64,000 bases of DNA from Streptomyces sp. NBC_00878 (GCF_026341515.1 NZ_JAPEOK010000001.1:4526001-4590000); one strand, 5' to 3'. Positions 41,934 to 51,056 are shown, counted from the first letter of the stretch. Translations and numbers: made by a program. Notes: a model not told the origin generated them from the letters alone.

Positions 41934-42021
41934 ATCCGCCTGCCGCCGACTGTTGCACCGCGCCCGCGAGGCGTCAATAGCTGATGGAGCGTCACATCAT
42001 GAGGGCGGCGCCCTCGCGGGG

Positions 42022-42798
42022 TCACATGGCGCCCACCCCCGCCAGCCACCCCCCGTCGATCACGAACGGCTGCCCGGTGATGTACGAGGAGTCCGCCGAG
42101 GAGAGGAAGAGCGCCAGTCGCGCCACCTCCTCGGGCCTGCCTATCCGGCCCAGCGGCACGAGCTTGCGGTACAGCCGCTCGACGCCGGCCGAGGACGCCT
42201 CGGCGTCCGCCGCCGGGTCGAGCAGGGCCGGGTTGCTCATGGCCGTGTCTATCGCGCCGGGACAGACGGCGTTGACGCGGATCCCCTTGGGGGCCAGCTC
42301 CAGCGCGGCCACGCGCGTGAGGCCGACGATCGCGTGCTTGGTCGCGCTGTACGCGCCGACGTACGCCATGCCGGTGACCCCGGTGTACGAGGCGGTGTTG
42401 ACGATGGTGCCGCCGCCGGCCGCCTCGATCTCGGGGGCCAGGGTCTTGATGCCGAGGAAGACGCCGACCTGGTTCACCTGCACGACCTGCATGAACTCGT
42501 CGAGGGGCGTGTCGACCAGGGCGTTGAACCGAAGGATGCCCGCGTTGTTGACCAGCCCGTCGACCTTCCCGTACGCCTCCTTCGCGGCGGCCAGTGCTGC
42601 CGCCCAGTCGTCCTCCCGGCTCACATCGAGGTGGACATAGAGCGCACCGATCTCCTTGGCGAAGGTCTCACCCTGACCGTCGAGGACGTCGGCGACCACG
42701 ACGTCGGCCCCCTCCTCCCTGAACAGCCGGGCCTCCTGCTCCCCCTGGCCGCGTGCGGCGCCTGTGACGAGGACGACACGTCCGTCGAGCTTGCCCAT
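42022..42798 (-). CDS. SDR family NAD(P)-dependent oxidoreductase
   Basis: The 258-residue enzyme starts at ATG 42798 (AGGGAG upstream). It has VVLVTGAARGQGEQEARLFR (TGxxxGxG), LVNNAGILRF, VNTASYTGVTGMAYVGAYSA then TKHAIV (Ser, Tyr, Lys triad), and RVNAVCPGAIDT. It matches classical SDRs close to steroid or terpenoid alcohol dehydrogenases. The substrate is unknown. The gene is alone in its unit, directly upstream (same strand) of the LLM operon, with its own copy of the CTGAC-N5-GTCAG operator 48 bp before the start. Confidence 0.9.
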   Translation of the reverse strand: MGKLDGRVVLVTGAARGQGEQEARLFREEGADVVVADVLDGQGETFAKEIGALYVHLDVSREDDWAAALAAAKEAYGKVDGLVNNAGILRFNALVDTPLDEFMQVVQVNQVGVFLGIKTLAPEIEAAGGGTIVNTASYTGVTGMAYVGAYSATKHAIVGLTRVAALELAPKGIRVNAVCPGAIDTAMSNPALLDPAADAEASSAGVERLYRKLVPLGRIGRPEEVARLALFLSSADSSYITGQPFVIDGGWLAGVGAM

Positions 42799-42846
42799 GT
42801 GGACTCCCTTCGCGGTGCATTGGCCAAGGTCAGCGTACCTCCGTAT

Positions 42847-42861
42847 CTGACGATGCGTCAG
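42847..42861. promoter_or_regulatory. CTGAC-N5-GTCAG operator, site 3
   Basis: CTGACGATGCGTCAG lies 48 bp before the SDR start at 42798. Both half-sites extend to CTGACG and CGTCAG, matching the other copies. Confidence 0.65.
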
Positions 42862-42993
42862 ACCAAGCGCGGATGCTTGCATCTGCGATCTCAAGTAACC
42901 GACGAGTAGGGATATTTGACTCTGTCGGCCCCTCCCGCGAGACCCCAATACTCCTCAATCAAAAGGCAAAGGAACCCCCAAGGAGAGCTGAGC

Positions 42994-43734
42994 ATGGCCG
43001 CCAAGAGGCGCTTCAAGAACAAGAAGGTCCGGTACGTCGCGATCGGGGCCTCCATCACCACCGGTGCGGCCGTCGCCGCCGTGCTGCTTCCGTCGGCGAA
43101 CGCCGCCGACGACAAGACGCCCGAGCAGATCATGCAGATGTGCGAAAGGGCCAGGGTGGTCAACGGTGAACAACGGTCGGTGGAGGATTTCGGGGGCTCC
43201 TCCACCGATGGTTTCTCGTCCGACAACTGCGATTTCGTCGAGACGAAGTTCGAGACCTTCGACGGACCCACGGAGAAGGTCACGGTCGACTTCCCGAACT
43301 GCGAGCCGAACGCCACCGAACCGTCCAAGGTGACCACCGAGTTCTCGCAGGCGATCGGTCAGGGCGAGGGAAAGTACACCGAGACCCAGCAGGGCGCCGG
43401 CGGCGGCCTCTTCGGATTCCTGAGCGGATCCTGGCTGAAGCACAAGAGCACGCTGGACCTGACCATCAGGACGGCCACCGCCAAGGAGTCGGAACAGCGC
43501 GAAGTCCCCGTCGGCAAGGTCATGCACGTGACGTTCACGCCGAAGATGCAGCGCATGACCGGCGAATGGCGGGTTCGTATCGACGCCGTCGAGCAGACCA
43601 CCGTCCTGCCCGCCAGCCCCGAGCAGAACTTCGTGGCACCGGACGTCATCGAGGGCCCAGTCATCCAGCCGGGGGCCGCGGGTGCGCCCGGCCTCGCGGA
43701 CGGCGTCTCCAAGGCCGTGCTCACCGACTGCTGA
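42994..43734 (+). CDS. Secreted protein of unknown function, first of a tandem pair
   Basis: The 246-residue protein has a signal peptide (KKVRYVAIGASITTGAAVAA then VLLPSANAA|DDK). The mature part has CxFV-type NCDFVETKFETFDGPTEKVT then VDFPNCEPNATEPSKVTTEF, a glycine-rich loop GGGLFGFLSGSW, and beta-rich sequence to the end, finishing at Cys. It shares the N-C-D/E-F-V and the later N-C motif with the next gene, so the two are distant paralogues. The alternating polar/hydrophobic strands are compatible with an all-beta (possibly pore-forming aerolysin/ETX-like) fold; that is inference only. AAGGAGAG precedes the ATG. Confidence 0.65.
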   Translation: MAAKRRFKNKKVRYVAIGASITTGAAVAAVLLPSANAADDKTPEQIMQMCERARVVNGEQRSVEDFGGSSTDGFSSDNCDFVETKFETFDGPTEKVTVDFPNCEPNATEPSKVTTEFSQAIGQGEGKYTETQQGAGGGLFGFLSGSWLKHKSTLDLTIRTATAKESEQREVPVGKVMHVTFTPKMQRMTGEWRVRIDAVEQTTVLPASPEQNFVAPDVIEGPVIQPGAAGAPGLADGVSKAVLTDC

Positions 43735-43810
43735 GCCGGGACCGGGACCTCGCACCCTCCCCGGAAGTCTCGGAAGTCTTCCCCCTTACTCCCCGTACAG
43801 GAGAAACACC

Positions 43811-44602
43811 ATGACACGCACCGGCCGTGGCGCAAGCCACCGGAGCAAGAAGAAGCGCATCGTTCTCTTCCTGGCGCCGGTCGCCGCCCTCGGGCTCGCC
43901 GTCCCGCTGATGTACAGCGCGGGCGCCGCAACCCCCGACGAGGTGGCCGCGGACTGCCGTACGGACTCGGACAAACTGGAGAACTGCGAGTTCGTCGACG
44001 TCCAGAACAAGCCCAACAGTCTCGGCCCCAACGAGCGGGTCACCAGTGTGACCGACAACTGCGGAGTCACCTCCACCGCGACGAAGACATTCAGCGGATC
44101 AGCGGCCGTGACCAGGGTCATCCAACTGGAAGACGGATTCACCGTGGACGGCGGAGCGAAGCTCGGAAACTCGTTCTTCGAGATCGGCGCCAAGTTCAAC
44201 ACCACGGAAATCAACATCAAACGCGACGACACCACCTCCACTTTCTCCTTCAGCAGAAGCGACACAGTGAAGGCGGACAACATCGCCTTCTTCATGTGGT
44301 CCCACAAACGCACCGACGTGAGCGGATTCCTGCGGGCCACCTACAAAGAGGCCCAGGACGGCCAGAAGGTGTTCTTCTCCCCCAGTGAGGGAAGCGCCAC
44401 CGTTCACGTCTTCTACCCGCAGCTTCTGGCCAGCGGAGCGCCTGACGGCCGCCTCTGGCTACGCAATGTGCAGTGCGGCACACCAGAGGCCGACGGAATC
44501 ATCAACAGCGGGAACAGCGTTCGCACCGAACCCGGATTCGGTGAAGGCGGCGCGAACGTCACCGACGTCGAAATCCCGCTTTCAGAGATCGCACAGTCAT
44601 AG
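43811..44602 (+). CDS. Secreted protein of unknown function, second of a tandem pair
   Basis: The 263-residue protein starts at ATG 43811 (AGGAG upstream). Its basic N-terminus is followed by a signal helix (RIVLFLAPVAALGLAVPLMY then SAGAA). Then come LENCEFVDVQNKPN, VTSVTDNCGVTST, and a Ser/Thr-rich amphipathic region (FEIGAKFNTTEINIKRDDTT then STFSFSRSDTV) resembling the membrane-inserting strands of beta-pore toxins. LWLRNVQC ends the domain. The 76-bp gap to the upstream paralogue suggests one operon. It ends before a hairpin at 44649. Function is not known. Confidence 0.65.
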   Translation: MTRTGRGASHRSKKKRIVLFLAPVAALGLAVPLMYSAGAATPDEVAADCRTDSDKLENCEFVDVQNKPNSLGPNERVTSVTDNCGVTSTATKTFSGSAAVTRVIQLEDGFTVDGGAKLGNSFFEIGAKFNTTEINIKRDDTTSTFSFSRSDTVKADNIAFFMWSHKRTDVSGFLRATYKEAQDGQKVFFSPSEGSATVHVFYPQLLASGAPDGRLWLRNVQCGTPEADGIINSGNSVRTEPGFGEGGANVTDVEIPLSEIAQS

Positions 44603-44648
44603 CGGCGCCGACAGGAGGGTGAAGACGGCAAGCACGTGAAAACGGGAT

Positions 44649-44691
44649 CGAGCCCCCGGTACGGATACACGTACGGATACACGGGGGCTCG
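44649..44691. terminator. Bidirectional hairpin terminator with repeated loop
   Basis: CGAGCCCCCG (44649-44658) pairs exactly with CGGGGGCTCG (44682-44691). The 23-base loop consists of two copies of GTACGGATACA. It lies between the convergent secreted-protein and LuxR genes. Confidence 0.75.
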
Positions 44692-44736
44692 TTACCGACG
44701 CACGAACAGCTCGTTGCCACACCGAACGACTCGTTC

Positions 44737-45549
44737 TCATACGCGAATTGAGAGCGCCGCCCCCAGCCACTTCAGGACCGCTTCCGTACTCCCCCGGGCG
44801 TCCAGCTTGGCGTAGATGTTGCTGAGGTTGTTGCGGACGGTCTTCTCGCTCAGCCGTAAGTGCAGCCCGATCTCCTGGGCGCCGATGCCGGTCGAGAGCA
44901 GTTCCATGATCTCCCGCTCCCGGGGCGAGAGCGTGGCGCGCAGCCGCTCGGTCTCCTCCCCGCCGGCCGGCATCCGCCCGGCGGCCTCCCGCAGGGCGTT
45001 GCACGCGGTGGGCGAGAGGTAGGTGTGGCCGACCACGGCGGCGACGGCCGCCGCGGACAGCATGGTGGTGCAGTAGTCGCCGTCGACCAGGTAGCCCGCA
45101 CCGCCCTGGAACACCTCGACCACCGTCTCGGTGTCCCGCACGGGGCTGACGACGACCACCGGGGCGCTCATCGCACCCCTGGCCTTCAACAGCTCCGCGA
45201 AGTCGGCCGACGGATCCTGGCACCGGAGGACGACGACGTCCGCCGCGCCCTCCAACGGGCTTTCCCGGAGGGCGCGGTAGGGCGGGGACACGGACAGCAC
45301 CCGGCTCACGTACGGGTCGTCCGGCACCGGCCAGTCCTCGTACGGCCAGTCGCCGTCACCGTCGGCACGGGCGAGCGCGACGGTCAGCTTGCGGGAGGGA
45401 CCCATGGGAAGAGGGGGAAGGATGGTGCCGACGGGCTGAGCGGTGGTGTCTATGAGCTCGGAAACGTGCTCGGGGATATGTGCGGAACTGTGCTGCGAGC
45501 CGTGCTGTGAGCCGTGCATGGGGGTTCGGACGTGCCGGGGGGATCGCAC
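44737..45549 (-). CDS. LuxR-family regulator with degenerate receiver domain
   Basis: The 270-residue protein starts at GTG 45549 (AAGGA upstream). Its first ~50 residues are His/Gln-rich (HGSQHGSQHSSAHIPEHVSE). A receiver-like domain follows (DVVVLRCQDPSADFAELLKA, VVVVSPVRDTETVVEVFQGG, GYLVDGDY), but the usual acidic pocket and phospho-Asp are missing, so it is probably not phosphorylated. The C-terminus is a LuxR helix-turn-helix (LSPREREIMELLSTGIGAQE then IGLHLRLSEKTVRNNLSNIY). It is convergent with the secreted pair and may control it. Confidence 0.8.
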   Translation of the reverse strand: MRSPRHVRTPMHGSQHGSQHSSAHIPEHVSELIDTTAQPVGTILPPLPMGPSRKLTVALARADGDGDWPYEDWPVPDDPYVSRVLSVSPPYRALRESPLEGAADVVVLRCQDPSADFAELLKARGAMSAPVVVVSPVRDTETVVEVFQGGAGYLVDGDYCTTMLSAAAVAAVVGHTYLSPTACNALREAAGRMPAGGEETERLRATLSPREREIMELLSTGIGAQEIGLHLRLSEKTVRNNLSNIYAKLDARGSTEAVLKWLGAALSIRV

Positions 45550-45629
45550 TGCGCGTGTCCTTCCGCCGTAGCCATGACGTCCTTACATACGCGGCACGGG
45601 CGGGTTTTGTTCGAAGTTTCAAGAATGAA

Positions 45630-45649
45630 CTGTCTGGCTGTCAGACAGC
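45630..45649. promoter_or_regulatory. Nested palindromes upstream of the luxR gene
   Basis: CTGTCTG-GCTGT-CAGACAG (45630-45648) contains GCTGTC-A-GACAGC (45637-45649). The centre is about 90 bp before the GTG at 45549, in the only gap on that side of the gene. It may be an autoregulatory site. It differs from the CTGAC-N5-GTCAG family. Confidence 0.45.
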
Positions 45650-45712
45650 TGTGTCCCGAGGGCCCGCGACAGCGCCTGTAACCGTGCCCGCAACAGCGCC
45701 TACGACAAGCAC

Positions 45713-46639
45713 CTACAACAGCGGAGCGACCTCGGCGCCGAACGCGGCCATCTGGTCGGTGAGTTCGGTGCGGCTCCGGCTGCGGAACCGTACCTGGATC
45801 TGGTGCACCCCCATCGCCCGGTACGCGCGCAGCGACTCGGCGAGCGATTCGGGGGCCCCGGTGAGGGTGCGGCGCCCCACGGTCCACCCCGGCTCCCCCA
45901 CGTACAGCGGTTCGGTGATGGCGCCGACGGTGAGGGGCTCGACGACCCCCGCCTCCTCTCTCAGCCGGCGGATCCGGGCGATCTGCTCGGGCAGCCGCTC
46001 CCGCGGATCCCCCTGCGGCAGCCACCCGTCCCCCTTGACCGCGGCCCGCCGGACGGCGGCGGGCGAGGAGCCGCCCACCCAGACGGGCACCCGTTCCTGC
46101 GTGGGCCGGGGCCGCTGCCCGAGTCCTTCGAAGTCGTACAACTTGCCGTGGTGGGAAGGGAATTCATCGGGCCCGAGTGCGGCCCGCAAGGCGTCGACGC
46201 ACTCGTCGAGTACGGCCCCGCGCCGCTCGAAGTCCACGCCCAGCACCTCGAACTCCTCCTGTACGTGTCCGGCGCCGACCCCGAGGATCAGGCGCCCTCC
46301 GCTCAGGTGGTCGAGGGTCGCGTACTGCTTGGCGGTGAGCAGCGGGTGCCGCAGCCCGACGACCGCGACGTGGCTCAACAGCCGTACGCGCTCGGTGACC
46401 GAGGCCAGGAAGCCGAGCGTGGCGACGGGGTCGTACCAGACCGTGCTCATGGCGGCGGCGAGCCGCCGGGGTATCGCGACGTGGTCGCAGCTCGCGAGGT
46501 AGTCGAAGCCGGAGCGGTCGGCGGTGCGGGCGATCTCGACGAGGTCGCCGGGACCCGCGTCCGCCTCCCACGCCTCCGCGAAAAGAGCGCTCTGCGACTG
46601 GACGGGCAACTGCATCCCAAAGGAAAGGCGGGTACTCAA
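45713..46639 (-). CDS. F420-type LLM class oxidoreductase
   Basis: The 308-residue protein starts at TTG 46639, overlapping the stop of the upstream amidohydrolase by four bases, with GGGGGG seven bases before. Motifs: RSGFDYLASCDHVAIPRRLA, LLSHVAVVGLRHPLLTAKQY, ATLDHLSGGRLILGVGAGHV then QEEFEVLGVDFERRG, VPVWVGGSSPAAVRRAAVKG. These match TIGR03619-like F420-dependent luciferase-fold enzymes, including the C-terminal RAYRAMGVHQIQVRF. It is cotranscribed with the amidohydrolase and so falls in the CTGAC-N5-GTCAG regulon. Confidence 0.87.
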   Translation of the reverse strand: MSTRLSFGMQLPVQSQSALFAEAWEADAGPGDLVEIARTADRSGFDYLASCDHVAIPRRLAAAMSTVWYDPVATLGFLASVTERVRLLSHVAVVGLRHPLLTAKQYATLDHLSGGRLILGVGAGHVQEEFEVLGVDFERRGAVLDECVDALRAALGPDEFPSHHGKLYDFEGLGQRPRPTQERVPVWVGGSSPAAVRRAAVKGDGWLPQGDPRERLPEQIARIRRLREEAGVVEPLTVGAITEPLYVGEPGWTVGRRTLTGAPESLAESLRAYRAMGVHQIQVRFRSRSRTELTDQMAAFGAEVAPLL

Positions 46640-47868
46640 CGGGCACCCCCCGGTCCCGCCCACAAACCGTCCTCGGTCAGGCCCAGCAGCTCGATCGCGT
46701 TGCGCCGGACGATCCGGTCGACGACGTCCGCGTCCAGGTGGCCCATCTGCGCCTCGCCGACCTCCCTGGACTCGGGCCAAGTGGAGTCGGAGTGGGGGTA
46801 GTCGGTCTCGTACAGCACATTCCCCACGCCGATCGCGTCGAGGTTCTTCAACCCGAAGGCGTCGTCGAAGAAGCAGCCGTAGACGTGCTCGGTGAAGAGT
46901 TCGGACGGCGGGCGGTGGACCTTGTCGGCGACGCCGCCCCAGCCACGGTTCTCCTCCCACACGACGTCCGCGCGTTCGAGGATGTAGGGGATCCAGCCGA
47001 TCTGGCCCTCCGCGTACATGACCTTGAGGTTCGGGAAGCGCTCGAACTTGCCGCTCATCAGCCAGTCGACCATCGAGAAGCAGCAGTTGGCGAAGGTGAT
47101 GGTGGAGCCGACGGCCGGCGGGGCGTCGGCGGAGGTGGAGGGCATCCGGCTGCTCGACCCGATGTGCATGGCGATGACGGTGCCGGTCTCGTCGCACGCG
47201 GCGAGGAGCGGATCCCATTCGTCCGTATGGACGGACGGGAGTCCGAGGTGCGGAGGTATCTCGGAGAACGCGACGGCCCGTACCCCGCGGGAGGCGTTGC
47301 GCCGCACCTCCCGCGCGGCGAGTTCCGCGTCCCACAGCGGTATGAGGGTGAGCGGTATCAGCCGGCCCCGGGCATCGGGGCCGCACCACTCCTCGACCAT
47401 CCAGTCGTTGTAGGCGCGCACCGAGAGGAGCCCCAGTTCACGGTCCTTGGCCTCCGTGAAGGTCTGACCGCAGAAGCGGGGGAAGGTGGGGAAACAGAGG
47501 GCGGACTGGACGTGGTTGACGTCCATGTCGGCCAGGCGCTGCGGGACGTCGTACGACCCCGGGCGCATCTGCTCGTACGTGATGACTTCGAGCTTGATCT
47601 CGTCCCTGTCGTATCCGACGGCGGTGTCGAGACGGGTGAGCGGCCGGTGCAGGTCCTCGTAGACCCACCAGTCGCCGATCGGGCCGTCGTCCCCGGGGCT
47701 GCCCATGACGGGGGCGAACTTGCCGCCCAGGAAGGTCATTTCCTTGAGGGGGGCGCGGACGATGCGCGGCCCCCGGTCCCGGTACCGCGACGGGAGCCGG
47801 TCCCGCCAGACGTTGGGGGGCTCCACCGTGTGGTCGTCCACCGAGATGATCTTCGGGAAGGTCTCCAT
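46636..47868 (-). CDS. Amidohydrolase-2 family TIM-barrel hydrolase/decarboxylase
   Basis: The 410-residue protein starts METFPKIISVDDHTVEPPNV. It has the metal-binding DDH near residues 11-13, an internal IAMHIGSSSRMPSTSADAPP (H of the barrel), LKVMYAEGQIGWIPYILERA, and VLYETDYPHSDSTWPES (Asp/His near the end), typical of Amidohydro_2 enzymes. These act on ring compounds as decarboxylases or C-C/C-N hydrolases. ATG 47868 lies 21 bp from the operator at 47890. It overlaps the downstream LLM gene, forming a two-gene unit. Confidence 0.87.
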   Translation of the reverse strand: METFPKIISVDDHTVEPPNVWRDRLPSRYRDRGPRIVRAPLKEMTFLGGKFAPVMGSPGDDGPIGDWWVYEDLHRPLTRLDTAVGYDRDEIKLEVITYEQMRPGSYDVPQRLADMDVNHVQSALCFPTFPRFCGQTFTEAKDRELGLLSVRAYNDWMVEEWCGPDARGRLIPLTLIPLWDAELAAREVRRNASRGVRAVAFSEIPPHLGLPSVHTDEWDPLLAACDETGTVIAMHIGSSSRMPSTSADAPPAVGSTITFANCCFSMVDWLMSGKFERFPNLKVMYAEGQIGWIPYILERADVVWEENRGWGGVADKVHRPPSELFTEHVYGCFFDDAFGLKNLDAIGVGNVLYETDYPHSDSTWPESREVGEAQMGHLDADVVDRIVRRNAIELLGLTEDGLWAGPGGAR

Positions 47869-47889
47869 GGACTTTACGGTAGCGCCGAT

Positions 47890-47904
47890 CTGACGGTCCG
47901 TCAG
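47890..47904. promoter_or_regulatory. CTGAC-N5-GTCAG operator, site 4
   Basis: CTGACGGTCCGTCAG is identical to the copy at 2091-2105, 46 kb away. It lies 21 bp before the amidohydrolase start (47868) and 185 bp before the SARP gene on the other strand. Confidence 0.7.
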
Positions 47905-48089
47905 CTATCAGGAACGGGTCTCTGGAATGCGGCAACCGCGTCACGGGGTTGCGAGGACGGGGTGTGGGCCCTGTGAGGGCTTGGGACACTCGGCACGGCG
48001 GCCTGTGATCGGTCTCTCCCACGGCTGACGCATCCGCCATGGACAAGGCAAACTGGCCTGGTTGTCATGACGTTCGGCAGGGGGCAGCG

Positions 48090-51056
48090 ATGGACGGTGT
48101 ACCGCGAGTACCGGAGCAGGGGCGTGCCGAGGATTCGGCGGTGCTCCACTTCAGCGTGCTCGGCCCGGTGCGCGCCTGGCGCGGGGCGGAAACCTTGGCC
48201 ACCGGGTCCCCTCAACAACGCGCCCTGCTGGCGGCTCTGCTGCTCCGCGAGGGCCGTACGGCCACGGCGAACGAGCTGATCGACGCGCTGTGGGGCGAGG
48301 AGTCGCCCTCGCAGGCACTGGCGGCGGTACGGACGTACGCGTCGCGGCTGCGGAAGATCCTCTCCCCCGGTGTCCTGGTCAGCGAGTCGGGCGGCTATGC
48401 CGTGCGGCTCACCGACGGGTCCGGCGTGGGCGCCTCGCTGGACCTCGCGCTGGCCCAGGAACTGGCGGCCGACGCGGAGAAGGCGAAGGCGGCGGGCGAC
48501 CTGTGCCACGCGCGCTCCCTGCTGAACAAGGCGCTGAGCCTGTGGGACGGCGAGGTCCTGGCGAGCGTCCCGGGCCCGTACGCGGAAACCCAGCGCACCC
48601 GCCTGAACGAGTGGCGGCTCCAACTCATCGAGTCCCGCCTCGACATGGACCTGGAGCAGGGCTGCCACGCGGAGGCGGTCTCCGAACTCACGGCGCTCAC
48701 CGCGGCCCATCCGCTGAGAGAGCGGCTGCGTGAACTTCTGATGCTGGCGCTGTACCGCTCGGGCCGCCAGGCGGAGGCCCTGGCCGCGTACGCGGACACC
48801 CGGCGGCTGCTGGCGGACGAGCTGGGCGTGGACCCGCGGCCGGGTCTCCAGGAACTCCAGCAGCGCATCCTCCAGGCGGACCCGGGACTCGCGGAACCCT
48901 CGGCCCCGTTGGCCCCGGAGACCGCGACCGCCCCGGTGCGCCCGGCCCAACTGCCCGCCACGGTCTCGGACTTCACCGGCCGGGCGTCCTTCGTGTCGGA
49001 GCTGAGCGAGGTGCTGGCGGCGGCGTCGGCCGCCGAGGGCCGGGTGATGGCGGTGTCGGCGCTGGCGGGCATCGGCGGCGTCGGCAAGACGACGCTGGCC
49101 GTTCATGTCGCGCACCAGGCCCGGACGTCGTTCCCGGACGGACAGCTGTACGTGGACCTCCAGGGGGCGGGTGCGCGGGCCGCCGAGCCGGAGACGGTCC
49201 TGGGCGTCTTCCTGCGCGCCCTGGGCATCGCGGACGCGGCCATCCCCGACTCCCTGGAGGAGCGGGCGGCCCTGTACCGCTCGATCCTGGACGGCCGCCG
49301 GATCCTTGTGCTGCTGGACAACGCGCGGGACGCGGCCCAGGTACGGCCCCTGCTGCCCGGGATGGAGGGGTGTGCCGCGCTGGTGACGTCGCGGGTGCGG
49401 ATGGTCGACCTCGCCGGGGCGCATCTGGTCGACCTGGACGTGATGTCCCCCGAGGAGGCGCTCCAGCTCTTCATGAAGATCGTCGGCGAGGAACGGGTCG
49501 CCTCCGAGCGGCAGTCGGCGCTGGACGTGGTGGCGGCGTGCGGTTTCCTGCCGCTGGCGATCAGGATCGCGGCATCGCGGCTGGCGGCCCGCCGCACCTG
49601 GACGGTCTCGGTCCTCGCGGCGAAGCTGGCGGACGAGCGGCGACGACTGGATGAATTGCAGGCCGGGGATCTCGCCGTCAAGGCGACCTTCGAGCTGGGG
49701 TACGGGCAGTTGGAGCCGGCCCAGGCCCGCGCGTTCCGCCTGCTGGGGCTGGCGGACGGCCCGGACATCTCCCTGGCCGCGGCCGCGGCGGCGCTGAACC
49801 TGCCGGTCGACGAGACCGAGGACCTGCTGGAGTCCCTCGTCGACACGTCACTGCTGGAGTCGGCGGCACCGGGCCGCTACCGGTACCACGACCTGGTGCG
49901 GCTCTACGCGCGTGCTTGCGCGGAGCGGGACGAGCAGCCGCCGAGCGAGCGCGCGGCCGCGATGTCGCGGATGCTCGACTTCTACCTGTCCACGGCCGCG
50001 GGGGTCTACGCGATCGAGCGGCCCGGGGACCAACTGGTGGATCACCTGGAGGTGACGGAGTACCCGGGGCTGCGGTTCACCGAGGGCAGCGCCGCCCTCG
50101 ACTGGCTGTACACCGAGGCCTCGCCACTGCTGGCCTGCGTACGGCAGGCGGCGGGCACGGACCGGCTGCGGCGGGCGGTGGACCTGCTGTGGGCCGCCAG
50201 AGACCTCACCGAGTCCGGGGCCAACTCCCACCAGTACGAGACGACGGCCAGAGCGATGTGCGACGCCACGCGGGTCGCGGGGGACGCGCACGCGGAGGGC
50301 AGAGCGCGGACGACGCTCACCCACCCGCTGCTGGTCTCCGGCCGCATCCAGCAGGCCGCCGAGCAGGCTCAGCTCGCCATGGAACTCGCCGCCTCCGCAC
50401 GGGACGCCATGGCCATGAGCTGGGCGGCCAACGACCGGGGGCTCACCCTCGTGCACCAGGAGCACTACGCGGACGCCAAGCCCTTCTTCGAGCAGGCGAT
50501 AGAGGGGTACGCCGCGATCGGCAACCGGGCCCTCGAAGCGCTCAGCCTGTGCAATCTGTCGCGGGCCCACCTGGGCATGGAGAACGTCACCATGGCGGTG
50601 GAGATCGCGCAGCGCGCCCTGACGGCCTACCGCGGCATCGGTCAGACCCTGCGCCTCGCCAACGGCCACTACACCCTGGGGATCGCGCTGACCAAGGCGG
50701 GCCGTCACAACGACGCCCTCAACCAGTTCTCGGACGCCCTGTCCGTCTTCGGCAGCCACCGGCAGCGGCTCTGGGAGGGCACGACCAACTACCGGATCTC
50801 CCAGGTGCACCTGGCGGCCCGTCGTCCCGCGCAGGCGGCCCAGCACGCCGAGCAGGCGCTCGCGCTCGGCTGCATCGGCGGGGACCTGATGCAGGGCCGC
50901 GTACTGACGCTCCTGGGCCGGGCCCTGACCATGCTGGGGCAGTCGGACCGGGCCAGGGCCTGCTGGCGCGAGGCGCTCAGCATCTTCGAACAGCAGGGCG
51001 GCGCCTCGGAGGCCGCGGAGGTACGCGCGCTGCTCACGCCCGCCACCGCGGCGTGA
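48090..51056 (+). CDS. SARP-type (AfsR-like) regulator with NB-ARC and TPR domains
   Basis: The 988-residue protein starts at ATG 48090 (CAGGGGGCAGCG before it). In order: an OmpR-like winged helix (LHFSVLGPVRAWRGAETLAT then GSPQQRALLAALLLREGRTA, RTYASRLRKIL), a BTAD domain (LDLALAQELAADAEKAKAAG, AHPLRERLRELLMLALYRSG then RQAEALAAYADTRRLLADEL), an NB-ARC module with Walker A AGIGGVGKTTLAVHV at about residue 326, WALKER B RRILVLLDNARDAAQ, and a C-terminal TPR region. It resembles AfsR/large SARPs that activate secondary-metabolite or peptide genes. A small repeat-protein gene follows 215 bp downstream on the same strand. Confidence 0.9.
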   Translation: MDGVPRVPEQGRAEDSAVLHFSVLGPVRAWRGAETLATGSPQQRALLAALLLREGRTATANELIDALWGEESPSQALAAVRTYASRLRKILSPGVLVSESGGYAVRLTDGSGVGASLDLALAQELAADAEKAKAAGDLCHARSLLNKALSLWDGEVLASVPGPYAETQRTRLNEWRLQLIESRLDMDLEQGCHAEAVSELTALTAAHPLRERLRELLMLALYRSGRQAEALAAYADTRRLLADELGVDPRPGLQELQQRILQADPGLAEPSAPLAPETATAPVRPAQLPATVSDFTGRASFVSELSEVLAAASAAEGRVMAVSALAGIGGVGKTTLAVHVAHQARTSFPDGQLYVDLQGAGARAAEPETVLGVFLRALGIADAAIPDSLEERAALYRSILDGRRILVLLDNARDAAQVRPLLPGMEGCAALVTSRVRMVDLAGAHLVDLDVMSPEEALQLFMKIVGEERVASERQSALDVVAACGFLPLAIRIAASRLAARRTWTVSVLAAKLADERRRLDELQAGDLAVKATFELGYGQLEPAQARAFRLLGLADGPDISLAAAAAALNLPVDETEDLLESLVDTSLLESAAPGRYRYHDLVRLYARACAERDEQPPSERAAAMSRMLDFYLSTAAGVYAIERPGDQLVDHLEVTEYPGLRFTEGSAALDWLYTEASPLLACVRQAAGTDRLRRAVDLLWAARDLTESGANSHQYETTARAMCDATRVAGDAHAEGRARTTLTHPLLVSGRIQQAAEQAQLAMELAASARDAMAMSWAANDRGLTLVHQEHYADAKPFFEQAIEGYAAIGNRALEALSLCNLSRAHLGMENVTMAVEIAQRALTAYRGIGQTLRLANGHYTLGIALTKAGRHNDALNQFSDALSVFGSHRQRLWEGTTNYRISQVHLAARRPAQAAQHAEQALALGCIGGDLMQGRVLTLLGRALTMLGQSDRARACWREALSIFEQQGGASEAAEVRALLTPATAA

